Shown here: piece by piece, positions 34,063 through 43,048 of the stretch
Layout: each line of letters starts with the position of its first letter
Position numbering within the stretch: the stretch's first letter is position 1
NCBI GenBank assembly: GCA_937920345.1
Contig: CALGVA010000078.1
Coordinates: 1 to 52,109 of the forward strand
Direction of reading: 5' to 3'
Origin: an uncultured Lachnospiraceae bacterium
Lineage (GTDB): Bacteria > Bacillota > Clostridia > Lachnospirales > Lachnospiraceae
DNA length: 52,109 bases
Position numbers and translations under genes: made by a program
Notes under the pieces: model-generated
The model's input: only the letters and a program-made list of their open reading frames with translations
Told to the model about the DNA's origin: nothing
Database searches by the model: none

Positions 34063-34174
34063 ATAAGCGGAGGAATTTCCTGTACCATAAAAAATCGGCC
34101 TGCGTTCGATCACGAGACCTGCTTCGCAAACTCGAGGACACTCGGACCGGAACCTGACAAAATAATTTGAAACA

Positions 34175-34203
34175 TTGCGCACGGGGGGATTGTGTGGTAC
34201 AAT
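34175..34203 (+). promoter_or_regulatory. Promoter of thrC
   Basis: TTGCGC (34175-34180), 17 bp, TACAAT (34198-34203) with an extended TG at 34195-34196. It lies 41 bp before the thrC start codon. Confidence 0.65.
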
Positions 34204-34243
34204 GGGTCAGAATAAAAACTGGTGAAAGGCATGGTCGGATAAA

Positions 34244-35737
34244 ATGGAAGTATTATACAGTAGTACGAGAAACGCCGGGAATAAAGTTACGGCTTCGCAG
34301 GCGATTCTGAAGGGGTTGTCGGAAGACGGGGGCTTATTTGTGCCGGATCACATTCCGGAGCTGGAGTGTCCTGTGCGCGAACTGGCGGGGAAGTCTTATC
34401 AGGATATTGCCTATGAGGTGATGCGCCTCTTTCTGACGGATTTTACAGAAGAAGAGTTGAAGAGTTGTATCAGCCGTGCGTATGATTCCAAGTTTGACAC
34501 GGAAGTGATCGCACCGATCACGGAAGCGGAGGGTACATATTATCTCGAATTGTTCCATGGCGCAACGATCGCATTCAAGGATATGGCACTGTCGATCCTG
34601 CCGCATCTGATGATCACCTCTGCGAAGAAAAATCATGTGAAGAATGAGATCGTGATTCTGACGGCGACATCGGGTGATACCGGTAAAGCGGCACTGGCCG
34701 GTTTTGCCGGAGTAGAGGGCACGAAGATTATTGTGTTTTATCCGAAGAACGGCGTGAGTCCTATTCAGGAGAAACAGATGGTAACCCAGAAGGAAGCCAA
34801 TACTTTTGTGGTAGGGGTTCACGGTAACTTTGACGATACACAGACAGGTGTGAAAACACTTTTTAATGACAGAGAACTGGAGCAGGAGATGGCGGCGGCC
34901 GGAATGCAGTTTTCTTCCGCAAACTCCATCAACATCGGGCGGCTCGTACCGCAGGTGGTTTACTATGTATATGTCTATGCGAAGCTGCTGGAGGAAGGTC
35001 GGATTGCAGACGGCGAGCCGATTAACGTGGTGGTTCCCACCGGTAACTTCGGCAATATCCTTGCCGCGTTCTATGCGAAGAATATGGGTGTGCCGATCGG
35101 TAAGCTGATCTGTGCTTCCAATGAGAATAAAGTGTTATATGATTTCTTTGCGACAGGCACATATGATCGTAACAGAGAGTTTGTATTGACCAGTTCCCCT
35201 TCGATGGATATTCTGATTTCCAGCAATCTGGAACGCCTGATCTATCGGATTGCCGGGAATGATACGGTCAAGAATGCCGAGCTTATGGCAGCACTTACTA
35301 AGACAGGCAGTTATGAGATTACGGATCAGATGAAGGCACAGCTTGCAGACTTCTACGGCGGCTATGCCGATGAGCAGGAGACCGCGGCACGAATCAAAGA
35401 AATGTACGACAATACCGGCTATGTGCTGGACCCTCATACGGCAGTGGCGAGTGCGGTATACGGGCAGTATAAGGCAGATACGGAGGATCAGACGAAGACG
35501 GTGATTGCTTCCACGGCGAGTCCTTTCAAATTTACGAGGAGCGTCATGAATGCAATCGATGCAAAATATAATGCGATGTCCGATTTTGAGCTGGTGGACG
35601 AGCTTTGCAGAATCGGTAATCTGGATGTACCGCGTGCGATCGAAGAGATCAGGACCGCGCCGGTAGTGCATGACAACGTGTGTGACAAGACAGAAATGAA
35701 AGCGGTTGTAAAGCGTTTTCTGGGAATTGTCTCATAG
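34244..35737 (+). CDS. thrC: Threonine synthase
   Basis: PLP enzyme converting O-phosphohomoserine to threonine. The start YSSTRNAGNKVTASQAILKG and the PLP-lysine motif HGATIAFKDMAL are family signatures; ATSGDTGKAALAGF is the phosphate-binding loop. 497 aa fits the longer threonine synthases of Clostridia. ATG 34244 has AAAGG about 13 bases upstream. A receiver-domain gene begins 2 bases after its stop, so it is probably co-transcribed. Confidence 0.95.
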   Translation: MEVLYSSTRNAGNKVTASQAILKGLSEDGGLFVPDHIPELECPVRELAGKSYQDIAYEVMRLFLTDFTEEELKSCISRAYDSKFDTEVIAPITEAEGTYYLELFHGATIAFKDMALSILPHLMITSAKKNHVKNEIVILTATSGDTGKAALAGFAGVEGTKIIVFYPKNGVSPIQEKQMVTQKEANTFVVGVHGNFDDTQTGVKTLFNDRELEQEMAAAGMQFSSANSINIGRLVPQVVYYVYVYAKLLEEGRIADGEPINVVVPTGNFGNILAAFYAKNMGVPIGKLICASNENKVLYDFFATGTYDRNREFVLTSSPSMDILISSNLERLIYRIAGNDTVKNAELMAALTKTGSYEITDQMKAQLADFYGGYADEQETAARIKEMYDNTGYVLDPHTAVASAVYGQYKADTEDQTKTVIASTASPFKFTRSVMNAIDAKYNAMSDFELVDELCRIGNLDVPRAIEEIRTAPVVHDNVCDKTEMKAVVKRFLGIVS

Positions 35738-35739
35738 TT

Positions 35740-36108
35740 ATGAAGCATATATTATTAGTTGACGATGTGTCCACCAATCTCAAATATGAACGTTTGATCT
35801 TAAGGGATCAATATGAAGTGACTATGGTGAAGTCGGGCAGGGCGGCTTTGGAATGTCTGAAAACCATGCGTCCGGATCTGGTACTGCTGGATATCCGTAT
35901 GTACGAAATGGATGGTTACGAAGTACTCAGGCAGATGAAGGAAGCCCCCGAAACGGCCGGGATTCCGGTGATTTTCCTGACTGCGGACACAGAACCGGAG
36001 AGTGTGGAGCGGGGCATTGCGCTCGGGGCGGCGGATTTTATCAGTAAACCGCTGGAGCCGCAGGTATTGCTGGAACGCATTGAAGCGGTTTGGGAAACGG
36101 AGGAGTAA
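35740..36108 (+). CDS. Stand-alone response-regulator receiver domain
   Basis: Single CheY-like REC domain. The acidic pair DD is in LLVDDVSTN, the phospho-acceptor Asp in VLLDIRM, Thr in FLTAD and Lys in ISKPLEP. There is no output domain in its 122 aa. It starts 2 bases after thrC with only a weak ribosome site, suggesting coupled translation. The cognate kinase is unknown; no link to threonine synthesis is implied by sequence. Confidence 0.88.
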   Translation: MKHILLVDDVSTNLKYERLILRDQYEVTMVKSGRAALECLKTMRPDLVLLDIRMYEMDGYEVLRQMKEAPETAGIPVIFLTADTEPESVERGIALGAADFISKPLEPQVLLERIEAVWETEE

Positions 36109-36113
36109 GCGCC

Positions 36114-36479
36114 ATGGGAATGAGCGGAATGATAGATATTCTTTTTTTCATAAGCGGAGTCTATCTGATCTACAGTGCTGTTAACGCTAAGAAAAAGGGA
36201 AATATTGCGGCAAATGTCATGCTCAGCAAAGATGCGAATGAAAACGATATCAAGGATAAAGTGGGATTCATTGAGTACATGTACAAGAAGATCGTACTTG
36301 CGGGCGTGATGATAATACTGGCTTCTATCATTCACCTGATTAATGATTATTATATTCATTCCATACAGCTTACATGGGCAGGCATTGCAGTGATCCTGCT
36401 GGCGATCGTCATATATACAGTTACATTCATGCGCGGCCGCAAACGCTACATAGTGCAGCGGGGCGGGCAGAAGAAATAG
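36114..36479 (+). CDS. Small membrane protein of unknown function
   Basis: 121 aa with three hydrophobic segments: MIDILFFISGVYLIYSAV near the start, and VLAGVMIILASIIHLI and WAGIAVILLAIVIYTVTF in the second half, ending in a basic tail. No family recognised. The frame is open from 36090, but ATG 36114 has GAGGAG just upstream, overlapping the REC stop region. A terminator follows, so it ends the thrC transcription unit. Confidence 0.65.
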   Translation: MGMSGMIDILFFISGVYLIYSAVNAKKKGNIAANVMLSKDANENDIKDKVGFIEYMYKKIVLAGVMIILASIIHLINDYYIHSIQLTWAGIAVILLAIVIYTVTFMRGRKRYIVQRGGQKK

Positions 36480-36486
36480 ATGAGAG

Positions 36487-36515
36487 AAGAGAGGTCCGTC
36501 AGGCCTCTCTTTTAT
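36487..36515 (+). terminator. Terminator between convergent genes
   Basis: AAGAGAGG (36487-36494) pairs with CCTCTCTT (36504-36511), followed by TTTAT on the plus strand. It serves the small membrane protein gene and may work in both directions; the gltA stop codon (36499-36501, reverse) lies in its loop. Confidence 0.7.
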
Positions 36516-37872
36516 CTATCTTGATATATTCTCTCTCTGTGCAGACTGTCTTGTAGGCCGGTCTGATGATCTTACCGTTGTTGGCAAGCTCTTCCATGCG
36601 GTGTGCACTCCAGCCGACGATTCTGGCGATGGCAAAGATCGGGGTATAGAGTTCCATAGGCAGGTTAAGCATGCTGTACACGAAACCGGAGTAGAAGTCC
36701 ACGTTTACATTGACGCCTTTGTAGATCGGACGCTCCCTGGAAATGATTTCCGGCGCGAGGCGTTCCACCAGGGCGTAAAGTGCAAATTCATCGTGCAGCC
36801 CTTTTTCTTCGGAGAGTTTTTCAACGAAGGACTTGAAGATTACGGCACGGGGGTCTGACTTGGAATATACGGCGTGTCCGACACCGTAGATCAGTCCGGC
36901 GTGATCGAACGCTTCCTTATGCAGTAATTTTGTCAGATAATCAGCGACCTGCCCTTCATCACTCCAGTTGCTTATTTTCTCTTTCATTTCCTCAAACATC
37001 CGAACCACCTTAATGTTGGCACCACCATGACGGGGGCCTTTCAGAGATCCGATTGCCGCAGCAATCACGGAGTAGGTATCCGTCAGCGAGGAAGTGACGA
37101 CATGGGTGGTAAAACTTGAGTTGTTACCGCCGCCGTGCTCCATGTGCAGGATCAGGGCGATATCCAGAATCTTCGCTTCCAGAGGCGTGTACTTACTGTC
37201 GGGACGCAGGATGTGCAGGATGTTTTCCGCGCTGGATAACTCCGGCCGGGGCTGATGTATGTAGAGGCTCTCGCCGTTATGATAGTGGCTGTATGCCTGG
37301 TACCCGTAGATGGACAGCATAGGGAAGAGGGCGATCAGCTGCAGACACTGCCGCAGTACGTTCGGCAGGGAAGTGTCGTCTGCCCGGTCATCGTAGGAAT
37401 AGAGAGTCAGCACGCTTCTGGCAAGTGTGTTCATCATATCGTTGCTGGGCGCTTTCATAATGATATCGCGCACGAAGCTGGTCGGCAGGGAGCGATAACT
37501 GGATAACAGACGGGAAAATTCTTCCAGTTCACTTCGATCCGGCAGTTTATTAAAGAGAAGAAGATATGCGACTTCCTCAAATCCGAAGCGCTCCTCGGCG
37601 GCAAATCCCTCTACGAGATCCTTTACATTATAGCCGCGGTAGAAAAGTTTTCCGTGGGTGGGGACTTGTACACCGTCTACGATCTTGCTTGCGCGTACAT
37701 CGGAAATGTTGGTGAGTCCCGCCAGCACGCCCTTACCGTTTAGGTCGCGCAGCCCGCGTTTGACGTCGTATTTGATAAATAATTCGGTATCTATAATACC
37801 GGCTTGCTCGCTCAAATCCGCAAGTCGTATGATCTCAGGTGTAATATCTGAAAAACTGGTATGTTGTTCCAT
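36499..37872 (-). CDS. gltA: Citrate synthase
   Basis: Condenses oxaloacetate and acetyl-CoA. The catalytic residues lie in LILHMEHGGGNNSSFTTHV (His), KGPRHGGANIKV (His) and NVNVDFYSGF (Asp). GVGHAVYSKSDPRA is also typical. At 457 aa it belongs to the Clostridia/Lachnospiraceae form, which has an N-terminal extension over the common ~375-430 aa type. The ATG at 37872 (reverse) follows AAGGAGG by 11 bases; the ATG at 37893 is rejected because it overlaps that site. Monocistronic with its own promoter. Confidence 0.93.
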   Translation of the reverse strand: MEQHTSFSDITPEIIRLADLSEQAGIIDTELFIKYDVKRGLRDLNGKGVLAGLTNISDVRASKIVDGVQVPTHGKLFYRGYNVKDLVEGFAAEERFGFEEVAYLLLFNKLPDRSELEEFSRLLSSYRSLPTSFVRDIIMKAPSNDMMNTLARSVLTLYSYDDRADDTSLPNVLRQCLQLIALFPMLSIYGYQAYSHYHNGESLYIHQPRPELSSAENILHILRPDSKYTPLEAKILDIALILHMEHGGGNNSSFTTHVVTSSLTDTYSVIAAAIGSLKGPRHGGANIKVVRMFEEMKEKISNWSDEGQVADYLTKLLHKEAFDHAGLIYGVGHAVYSKSDPRAVIFKSFVEKLSEEKGLHDEFALYALVERLAPEIISRERPIYKGVNVNVDFYSGFVYSMLNLPMELYTPIFAIARIVGWSAHRMEELANNGKIIRPAYKTVCTEREYIKIDKREA

Positions 37873-37930
37873 AAAGTGGGTGCCTCCTTCCATTGCCCTT
37901 ATTTTCGCATCTTCATATTTATACTACATT

Positions 37931-37960
37931 ATCATAACACGAATAAAAAGCATGAGACAA
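37931..37960 (-). promoter_or_regulatory. Candidate promoter of gltA
   Basis: On the reverse strand: TTGTCT (37960-37955), 18 bp, TATGAT (37936-37931), about 60 bp upstream of the start codon. The remaining gap to 38164 shows no gene and no clear promoter for deoC. Confidence 0.5.
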
Positions 37961-38164
37961 GAAAAAACGTTTACTTAAGAAAGTTTTAACATTATTCAAA
38001 AAATGTTCATATATAAAAGTAGCCGGTTTGGCTGGTATTTTCCGGGGAAAAGTATTACAATAGTACGAAGAGATTTCCAAGGCATTCTCCGCACGGACTC
38101 ACGGAAGTGTAAAGGGTAATGTAACAAAATATTTATTTTATATAATAAAGAAAAGAGGATCATA

Positions 38165-38812
38165 ATGAACAGGAAAGAAATTTTGAGACGTGTAGACCAT
38201 ACGCAGCTTAAGGCTTATGCTACTTGGGAGGATATCGTGAGGCTGTGCGATGAGGCGATCGCCAATGAGACGGCTTCCGTCTGTGTTCCGCCCACATATA
38301 TCAAGCGGATTCATGACACGTATGGGGACAAGATCAATATCTGTACAGTGGTAGGCTTTCCGCTGGGATATTCGGTGACGGAGGCTAAGATTGCCGAGAC
38401 GAAGCAGGCGATCGCGGACGGTGCGCATGAAATTGATATGGTTATTAACATCAGTGATGTAAAGAACGGTATGTATGATAAGGTGGAGGAGGAGATTCGC
38501 GCGCTCAGGGAAGTCTGCGGGGATCACATTCTGAAGGTGATCATTGAAACATGTTATCTGACACAGGAAGAGAAGATCGCCATGTGCAGGGCGGTGACCA
38601 GTGCGGGAGCGGATTATATCAAGACATCCACAGGGTTCGGAACAGGCGGCGCTGCGATAGAAGACATCCGGCTGTTCAGACAGCATATCGGTGAGGGTGT
38701 TAAGATCAAGGCAGCAGGCGGGATCTCTACGGTAGAAGATCTGGAGGCGTTTGCCGCAGAGGGCTGTGACAGAATCGGAACTTCCAGGGCAGTAGGGCTG
38801 CTGCAGGACTAA
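38165..38812 (+). CDS. deoC: Deoxyribose-phosphate aldolase
   Basis: Cleaves 2-deoxyribose-5-phosphate into glyceraldehyde-3-phosphate and acetaldehyde. Class I aldolase motifs: VDHTQLKAYAT, then TVVGFPLGYSVTEAKI, KVIIETCYLTQEEK and DYIKTSTGFGTGGA, which holds the Schiff-base Lys. 215 aa is normal. AAAGAGGATCATA precedes ATG 38165. No other nucleoside-catabolism gene is adjacent. Confidence 0.95.
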   Translation: MNRKEILRRVDHTQLKAYATWEDIVRLCDEAIANETASVCVPPTYIKRIHDTYGDKINICTVVGFPLGYSVTEAKIAETKQAIADGAHEIDMVINISDVKNGMYDKVEEEIRALREVCGDHILKVIIETCYLTQEEKIAMCRAVTSAGADYIKTSTGFGTGGAAIEDIRLFRQHIGEGVKIKAAGGISTVEDLEAFAAEGCDRIGTSRAVGLLQD

Positions 38813-38862
38813 AATAAGGCGGAATCCATTTCCAAAAAAAACAGTGGAAACAGATTTCATTA

Positions 38863-38891
38863 TTGACTTTTATAAGTGGTTTTGAGATAAT
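38863..38891 (+). promoter_or_regulatory. Promoter of pckA
   Basis: TTGACT (38863-38868), 17 bp, GATAAT (38886-38891), close to consensus. The ~90-base leader holds a small hairpin (GGAAGACC-TAC-GGTCTTTC around 38935-38953). Confidence 0.75.
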
Positions 38892-38988
38892 TAGAGCGGT
38901 GTACGGGCAGATTCGTACATAGCAGGATGGTGGCGGAAGACCTACGGTCTTTCGTTAAATAATACAATTTTAAGGAGGAGAACATAAT

Positions 38989-40704
38989 ATGGCAACAAAA
39001 GCGTATTATCCCATTTCCGAGATCGGTGCCGGCAAGGTTGGTTTTTCCAAGACCCGTTCTATCATCGAGGCAGCTTTCTACGGAAACAACGTAGTAAGAA
39101 TCAACACATTAAGAGAGGCTTATGAATTAGCTAAAAATTCACCCGGTACGGTTGTAACTGACATGCCGGTTAAGAGCGGTGAGACATTCGGCCTTCCTGC
39201 TGACGCAAAGGTTCTTCTGTTTAATGATGGCGCTGTAACGGGCCGTTATGCAGCAGCACGCCGTATCAAAGGCGAGCCCGGCGTAGATGCAGCGAAGCTT
39301 GACAAGGTTGTTATGGATGCGATCTATAAGACACGCTGGAAAACTATGTATCATGCAGAGTGCTTCGTAGGTCTTGATCCTGAATTCATGGTTAAGGCAC
39401 ACCTTCTGATTCCGGAAGGAGAGGAGAACTTACTGTACAACTGGATGATCAACTTCCAGTATATGTCTGACGAGTATGTTAAGATGTACAAGAACTCCAA
39501 ACCGGTCGGCGACGGCAAAGAGCCTGATATCTATATCTTCTCCGATCCCCAGTGGGCACCTGAAGAGGCTCCTGACGTTGATTACAGCTGCTTAAGCGAT
39601 CCGCTGACACTGTGTTATTTCGATACCAATGAGAACTGCGCAGCAATTCTCGGTATGAAATATTTCGGTGAGCATAAGAAAGGCACACTGACAATGGCAT
39701 GGGCGCTTGCTAACAGAAACGGTTACGCATCCTGCCACGGCGGACAGAAAGAGTATCTGTTAAACGACGGTTCCAAGTTCGTTGCATCCGTATACGGTCT
39801 GTCAGGTTCCGGTAAATCCACGCTGACACATGCAAAGCATGGCGGCAAGTATGAGATCAAGGTTCTTCACGATGATGCTTTCATCATCAACACAGATACC
39901 TGTGCATCTGTAGCGCTTGAGCCTACTTACTTTGATAAGACAGCAGACTATCCGACAGGATGTCCTGATAATGAATATCTGTTATCTGCTCAGAACTGTT
40001 CCTGTACAATGGACAGCGAAGGCAAGATTCAGCTGGTAACCGAGGATATCAGAAATGGTAACGGCCGTGCGATCAAGTCCAAATTATGGTCTCCTAACCG
40101 TGTAGACAAGATCGACGCTCCGGTTAATGCAATCTTCTGGATCATGAAAGATCCTACGATCCCGCCGGTAGTAAAACTGAAAGGTTCCGCTCTTGCCTCT
40201 GTTATGGGCGCTACACTGGCTACCAAGACATCCACCGCAGAGCGTGTGGCTGCAGGTACAGACCTGAATGCGATCCGTATCGTGCCTTATGCTAACCCGT
40301 TCAGAACCTATCCGCTGGTTAACGATTATGATAAGTTCAAGAAGCTGGTTGAAGAGAAGAATGTTGCATGCTACATTGTTAACACAGGCGATTTCATGGG
40401 TGAGAAGGTTAAACCGGCTGACACACTTGGAATCCTCGAGACCATCGTAGAAGGCAAGGCTCAGTTCGAGCAGTGGGGACCTTTCGAGGACATCGAGATC
40501 ATGAACACATGGGACGGCCAGACAGAAGGCTTCAAGAACTTCAAGGCAGATCTTGGCGATGCAGATTACAAGGCACAGCTTAAGAGCGCAATGGAGACTC
40601 GTGTAAAGGCTGTAGAAGACTTTGCTACCAAGAAGGAAGGTTATGACAAGCTTCCTGACGAGGCACTGGCAGCTCTGAAGAAGCTGGTTGAGGCTTTAAA
40701 CTAA
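38989..40704 (+). CDS. pckA: Phosphoenolpyruvate carboxykinase (ATP)
   Basis: Interconverts oxaloacetate + ATP and PEP + CO2; in fermenters it often runs toward oxaloacetate. The P-loop VYGLSGSGKSTLTHAKHGG and the metal-site segment VLHDDAFIIN are clear, and RIVPYANPFRTYPL lies in the C-terminal part. 571 aa, somewhat longer than the ~530-540 aa of the E. coli type. AAGGAGGAG precedes ATG 38989. A strong promoter and biased codon use suggest high expression. Together with the decarboxylase operon it handles C4 intermediates. Confidence 0.93.
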   Translation: MATKAYYPISEIGAGKVGFSKTRSIIEAAFYGNNVVRINTLREAYELAKNSPGTVVTDMPVKSGETFGLPADAKVLLFNDGAVTGRYAAARRIKGEPGVDAAKLDKVVMDAIYKTRWKTMYHAECFVGLDPEFMVKAHLLIPEGEENLLYNWMINFQYMSDEYVKMYKNSKPVGDGKEPDIYIFSDPQWAPEEAPDVDYSCLSDPLTLCYFDTNENCAAILGMKYFGEHKKGTLTMAWALANRNGYASCHGGQKEYLLNDGSKFVASVYGLSGSGKSTLTHAKHGGKYEIKVLHDDAFIINTDTCASVALEPTYFDKTADYPTGCPDNEYLLSAQNCSCTMDSEGKIQLVTEDIRNGNGRAIKSKLWSPNRVDKIDAPVNAIFWIMKDPTIPPVVKLKGSALASVMGATLATKTSTAERVAAGTDLNAIRIVPYANPFRTYPLVNDYDKFKKLVEEKNVACYIVNTGDFMGEKVKPADTLGILETIVEGKAQFEQWGPFEDIEIMNTWDGQTEGFKNFKADLGDADYKAQLKSAMETRVKAVEDFATKKEGYDKLPDEALAALKKLVEALN

Positions 40705-40758
40705 GAAGTGATTCAGAATTACCGATAAGCTCTGTGGCTGAACGGTGATTGAATTATA

Positions 40759-40835
40759 ACAAAGCAAGATGGTCTGAATAGACTTCAACCAAGAAGGGGT
40801 GTATAATATTATATGCCTCTTCTTGCTTTGTATAA
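40759..40835 (+). terminator. Compound hairpin terminator after pckA
   Basis: ACAAAGCAAGA (40759-40769) pairs perfectly with TCTTGCTTTGT (40821-40831). A shorter alternative also exists: CAAGAAGGGG near 40790 with CCTCTTCTTG near 40816. Both use the same right arm, so they exclude each other. T-rich sequence follows. Confidence 0.6.
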
Positions 40836-40941
40836 ATGTTTAAAAGCTGGAATTGTTTTGAATGCATAAATAGGTGTAGTTCATACAGGGGTGATTTGTT
40901 TGTGATAAATGGGAGCTCCGGTACATGGAAGGAGAGGGATA

Positions 40942-42186
40942 ATGTATCATTGTAATACTTATTTTTATCTGATGAATGGTCAGGACGGATTATTGGAGAA
41001 ACTGGAAGAAGTAACGCCTCTTCCGCATTTTACCCATAAGTTTATAAAAAGCGCAGCGCCGGAGTCCGGTCCGGCTGCACAGGCGGATGTAATCATAGCT
41101 GATCTGTGCGGATTTGACGAAGTGGAGGTGTTACAGAGCCTGCTTGCCTGGAAGAAAAAGGATGGACAGCTTATTCTGCTTGCAGACACGGAGCAGTCAG
41201 GGCGGCTTATGGAACAGGATCTGGCTGAGGTTACAGATATCTGGACAAAGCCTTTGACGGAAAAGGAGTTGTTGTTCCGTTTTGCGAAATGGCAGTGTAC
41301 ATACAAAGAGAGCAAGGACTACTGGCAGAACAGAAACTATTTTGAGACGATGATCAACAGCGTGCCGCATCTGATCTGGTATAAGGATAAAGAGGGCGCT
41401 CATATGAAGGTCAATGATTATTTCTGCAAGGCTGTCAATAAGACGATGGAGCAGATCGAGGGACGGGGGCATTATTATATATGGGATATTGATCCGGAAG
41501 AATACGCCAGAGGCGAATTTATCTGCATGGAATCAGAATACGAGGTTATGGAGAAGCGGGAAACCTGTGTGTTTGATGAGACGGTTAAGATCGGGGACAG
41601 CATGAGAGAATTGAAGACTTACAAATCTCCGCTGTACGATCTGGACGGAAGTGTCATGGGGACGGTGGGTGTCGCTATCGATGTGACCCAGGAGCGTCTT
41701 TTTGAGCAGATGATCATCAAGAATGCAAACACGGATTTCCTTACCGGGCTTTATAACAGAAGGTATGTGTATGAATATATCGACGGACTGGAAGAGGAAC
41801 ATATAACGATATTTTGCATTGATCTGAATAAATTCAAGAGCATTAACGATGTGTACGGGCATCAGGAAGGGGACCGGGTGCTGGTGCTTACTGCCAATGT
41901 CCTGTCGGAATGTATGCCCGAGTCTCTGATTGCAAGGACAGGCGGAGATGAGTTCCTGATCGTCATGCCGGGCAGACATACGGAAGAAGAGATCGAAGCG
42001 ACAAGGCAGATGATCGAGCGGCAGATCGACAGTGCGTATGCAAAAGAAGAGCACTTCCGGGAGATATCAGCCAGTGTGGGAGCGGCGCACTCTGATAAAG
42101 GAAAGGAAGCTTTTGACCTGCTGGTGGGAGAAGCGGATAGCCTTATGTACCGGGAGAAGGAGAGAAAGAAAACAAATGCACTATAA
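40942..42186 (+). CDS. Diguanylate cyclase (degenerate receiver-like + PAS + GGDEF)
   Basis: Makes cyclic di-GMP. The GGDEF domain in the last ~165 residues is intact: DFLTGLYNRRYVYEY, IDLNKFKSINDVYGHQEGD and RTGGDEFLIV. No RxxD inhibitory site is seen just before GGDEF. The central PAS-like region covers about residues 130-260 (FETMINSVPHLIWYKDKEG). The first ~120 residues resemble a degenerate receiver domain (VIIADLCGFDEVEV, then WTKPLTEKEL). ATG 40942 has GGAAGGAGAGGG upstream (414 aa). Its end overlaps the response-regulator gene by 11 bp, so they are co-translated. Confidence 0.88.
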   Translation: MYHCNTYFYLMNGQDGLLEKLEEVTPLPHFTHKFIKSAAPESGPAAQADVIIADLCGFDEVEVLQSLLAWKKKDGQLILLADTEQSGRLMEQDLAEVTDIWTKPLTEKELLFRFAKWQCTYKESKDYWQNRNYFETMINSVPHLIWYKDKEGAHMKVNDYFCKAVNKTMEQIEGRGHYYIWDIDPEEYARGEFICMESEYEVMEKRETCVFDETVKIGDSMRELKTYKSPLYDLDGSVMGTVGVAIDVTQERLFEQMIIKNANTDFLTGLYNRRYVYEYIDGLEEEHITIFCIDLNKFKSINDVYGHQEGDRVLVLTANVLSECMPESLIARTGGDEFLIVMPGRHTEEEIEATRQMIERQIDSAYAKEEHFREISASVGAAHSDKGKEAFDLLVGEADSLMYREKERKKTNAL

Positions 42187-42994
42187 CTGCCTGATCGTAG
42201 ATGATGAAAAAGAACTGGCACAGATGACCAGCGAATACTTTAATCTGTTTGACGTGTCCTGCGTCTGGACGGATACGGCGCAGGGCTGTGAGCAGATGAT
42301 GGCGGAGCATGATTTTGACCTGCTCCTGCTGGATATTAACTTAAATGAGGAGAGCGGTTTCAGGCTGTGCAAGAAGATCAGGGATACTTCCGACCTGCCG
42401 ATTCTATTCATCAGTGCGAGACAGAGCGACGAGGATATTCTGACGGCGCTTAACATCGGCGGTGACGATTACATTCAAAAGCCTTATACGTTAAGTGTGC
42501 TTCTGGCGAAGGTAAAGGCGGTGCTGAAGCGGGTCAGGATGCAGGAACAGGCCTGCAGCGTGGGCGGTGCAGGCAGAAGTATAAACAGCAAGAGTAATAG
42601 TGCGGGAAGTGTGAACAGCCGGTCAGCGTCTTCGGCAACAGGCGTGTCTGTGGAAGCGGATGAGTATGGTGAAGAAGCCGTGGAGAGGACAGGTCATACT
42701 GTAAAACAGGCAGGTCATGTCTGGCTGGATGAAGCTACCATGAAGGTGGGAGCAGGAGAGCGTGAAGTGCAGCTTAAGGCAAAAGAGTTTAAGTTGTTTG
42801 CCTGTCTGTTTGAGCATAGAGGCACGATTGTAACGAAGAACGATTTGTTTGATATGGTATGGGGAGATACGTTCTACAGCGACGGCACGCTGAATGTGCA
42901 TATCCGCAGACTGCGTGAGAAACTGGAGGAGAACCCCAATGAACCGAAGCTGATCAGGACCGTGTGGGGGACGGGATATATACTGGAATTATAA
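42176..42994 (+). CDS. OmpR-family response regulator with long serine-rich linker
   Basis: REC domain (LIVDDEKELAQM, LLLLDINLNEESGF with the phospho-Asp, ISARQS, YIQKPYTL) and a C-terminal winged-helix DNA-binding domain (LKAKEFKLFACLFEHRG, then LNVHIRRLREKLEENP and IRTVWGTGYILEL). Between them lies an unusually long ~70-residue linker rich in Ser, Gly and Asn (residues ~125-195). ATG 42176 is chosen (272 aa) although the frame is open upstream. It is followed by a histidine kinase gene and likely controls the ABC transporter downstream. Confidence 0.92.
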   Translation: MHYNCLIVDDEKELAQMTSEYFNLFDVSCVWTDTAQGCEQMMAEHDFDLLLLDINLNEESGFRLCKKIRDTSDLPILFISARQSDEDILTALNIGGDDYIQKPYTLSVLLAKVKAVLKRVRMQEQACSVGGAGRSINSKSNSAGSVNSRSASSATGVSVEADEYGEEAVERTGHTVKQAGHVWLDEATMKVGAGEREVQLKAKEFKLFACLFEHRGTIVTKNDLFDMVWGDTFYSDGTLNVHIRRLREKLEENPNEPKLIRTVWGTGYILEL

Positions 42995-43048
42995 GAAACG
43001 AGACTTTGATCATTTGTGTGATAAATCAGTGCAGAAACGGGGAAAAAG

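Noticed and set aside
34167..34203. TTGAAA with TACAAT as thrC promoter
   Set aside because: The spacer would be 25 bp; TTGCGC at 34175 gives a proper 17-bp spacer.
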